Below are positions 35,973 through 36,361 of a stretch of 36,361 bases of DNA, in pieces. The notes under the pieces are model-generated. The model was not told the origin of the DNA. It saw only the letters and a list, made by a program, of their open reading frames with translations, and made no database searches. Origin of the DNA: a virus; the IMG/VR virus record IMGVR_UViG_3300038548_000220, positions 1-36,361 of that record, one strand, 5' to 3'. Position 1 is the stretch's first letter; each line of letters starts with the position of its first letter. The position numbers and the translations under genes were made by a program.

Positions 35973-36361
35973 CGTCGCTCTCCTCTCGCGAAGGCTGCCC
36001 CGAGCTTCTGAAGCGCCGCGCCGACCGCGACCGAGACCTCGTGTACATCCTCGTCCGGTACCTCTGCCGGGAGCAGCACGTAGACGGTGTACTTCCCTTC
36101 GCAGATTTCCTTGCTGACAACCTCCGCGTCGGGGGCGGGGGCGTGACGTAGCTTCGGGGCGTCTGGATGAAACTCGCGGTCAACGGGGTTCCACCCGCAC
36201 CGCACACACAAATCCTTGGGGCCGATAACGCACGACTCCCCCCACAGTTCGCCGCACCGCTTACGCTGGCACCGTCCATCATCCGTACTGGGGGCGGGGT
36301 GGTCACACACGAAGTCATCTGTCACTGGAGCAAATCCATCGCACTTCGGGCAGCCACTCAG
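35969..36361 (-). CDS. Cysteine-rich zinc-finger-like protein, 3' part (gene split by contig ends)
   Basis: This is the rest of the gene that starts at 286. Bases 36235-36361 duplicate 1-127. The visible C-terminal region has CVRCGWNP and a final alpha/beta segment (YTVYVLLPAEVPDEDVHEVS then an amphipathic helix). The stop overlaps the next start (ATGA at 35972). Reading it alone from the GTG at 36325 gives 118 residues and is probably wrong. Confidence 0.85.
   Translation of the reverse strand: MSGCPKCDGFAPVTDDFVCDHPAPSTDDGRCQRKRCGELWGESCVIGPKDLCVRCGWNPVDREFHPDAPKLRHAPAPDAEVVSKEICEGKYTVYVLLPAEVPDEDVHEVSVAVGAALQKLGAAFARGERR
36235..36361. repeat. Terminal direct repeat, right copy
   Basis: Identical to 1-127 (see left copy). 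Removing one copy gives a circle of 36,234 bp. Confidence 0.95.

Noticed and set aside
1-36361. Integrase, CI-type repressor, partition genes, phage RNA or DNA polymerase, tRNA, CRISPR array, insertion sequence
   Set aside because: Looked for in all convincing reading frames and intergenic stretches; none recognised. Lifestyle (lytic or plasmid-like) therefore cannot be settled from gene content.

Overview
The window is one contig of a short-tailed (podovirus-like) tailed phage with a GC-rich genome. Its last 127 bases (36235-36361) repeat its first 127 exactly, so the sequence reads as a closed circle of 36,234 bp cut inside a gene. Every gene I can support lies on the minus strand. Genes are packed with 1-8 base overlaps (ATGA, GTGA, TGATG), and these overlaps were used to fix most start codons. 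I see no integrase, no phage RNA or DNA polymerase, no tRNA, no CRISPR and no insertion sequence. The host is not identifiable; base composition and a bacterial parS site suit a GC-rich bacterium.

In transcription order (high to low coordinates), a promoter at 35079-35109 leads into a membrane coiled-coil protein, a proline-rich protein whose gene contains a perfect 16-bp parS site, an exported zinc-ribbon protein, a probable small terminase, a DHH phosphoesterase and an MRYRKKP-family protein. Then come large terminase, portal, scaffold and coat (31283 to 24853), head-tail connector genes, a large gp10-like tail hub, three large probable ejection proteins (20231 to 15251), a cassette of small tail-tip proteins with a lectin-like protein (15251 to 12216), and lysis genes (12219 to 10908). 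No tape measure, tail tube or sheath gene is visible, which supports a short tail.

Below 10.73 kb is the regulatory and nucleic-acid half. It holds a small Fis-type helix-turn-helix protein, a 50-aa protein, a C5 cytosine methyltransferase, a DnaJ-type zinc-finger protein and a PAPS-reductase-like ATP pyrophosphatase. These are followed by a recombination and replication block (YqaJ exonuclease, putative annealing protein, replication initiator) and about 20 very small proteins, many with zinc-finger cysteines, running through the contig joint to an HNH-like protein ending at 35106.

The most interesting points are: (1) a perfect chromosomal-type parS site with no parA or parB in the phage; (2) four promoters whose -35/-10 spacers all carry the same GCGC-N6-GCGC operator, with a small HTH gene as the obvious candidate regulator and three of the four predicting leaderless mRNAs; (3) a second conserved-looking reading frame inside the cytosine methyltransferase; (4) a recognisable small phage gene nested in another frame of a zinc-finger gene; (5) a repeated non-canonical translation-start motif, AACGAAAGGGAA.
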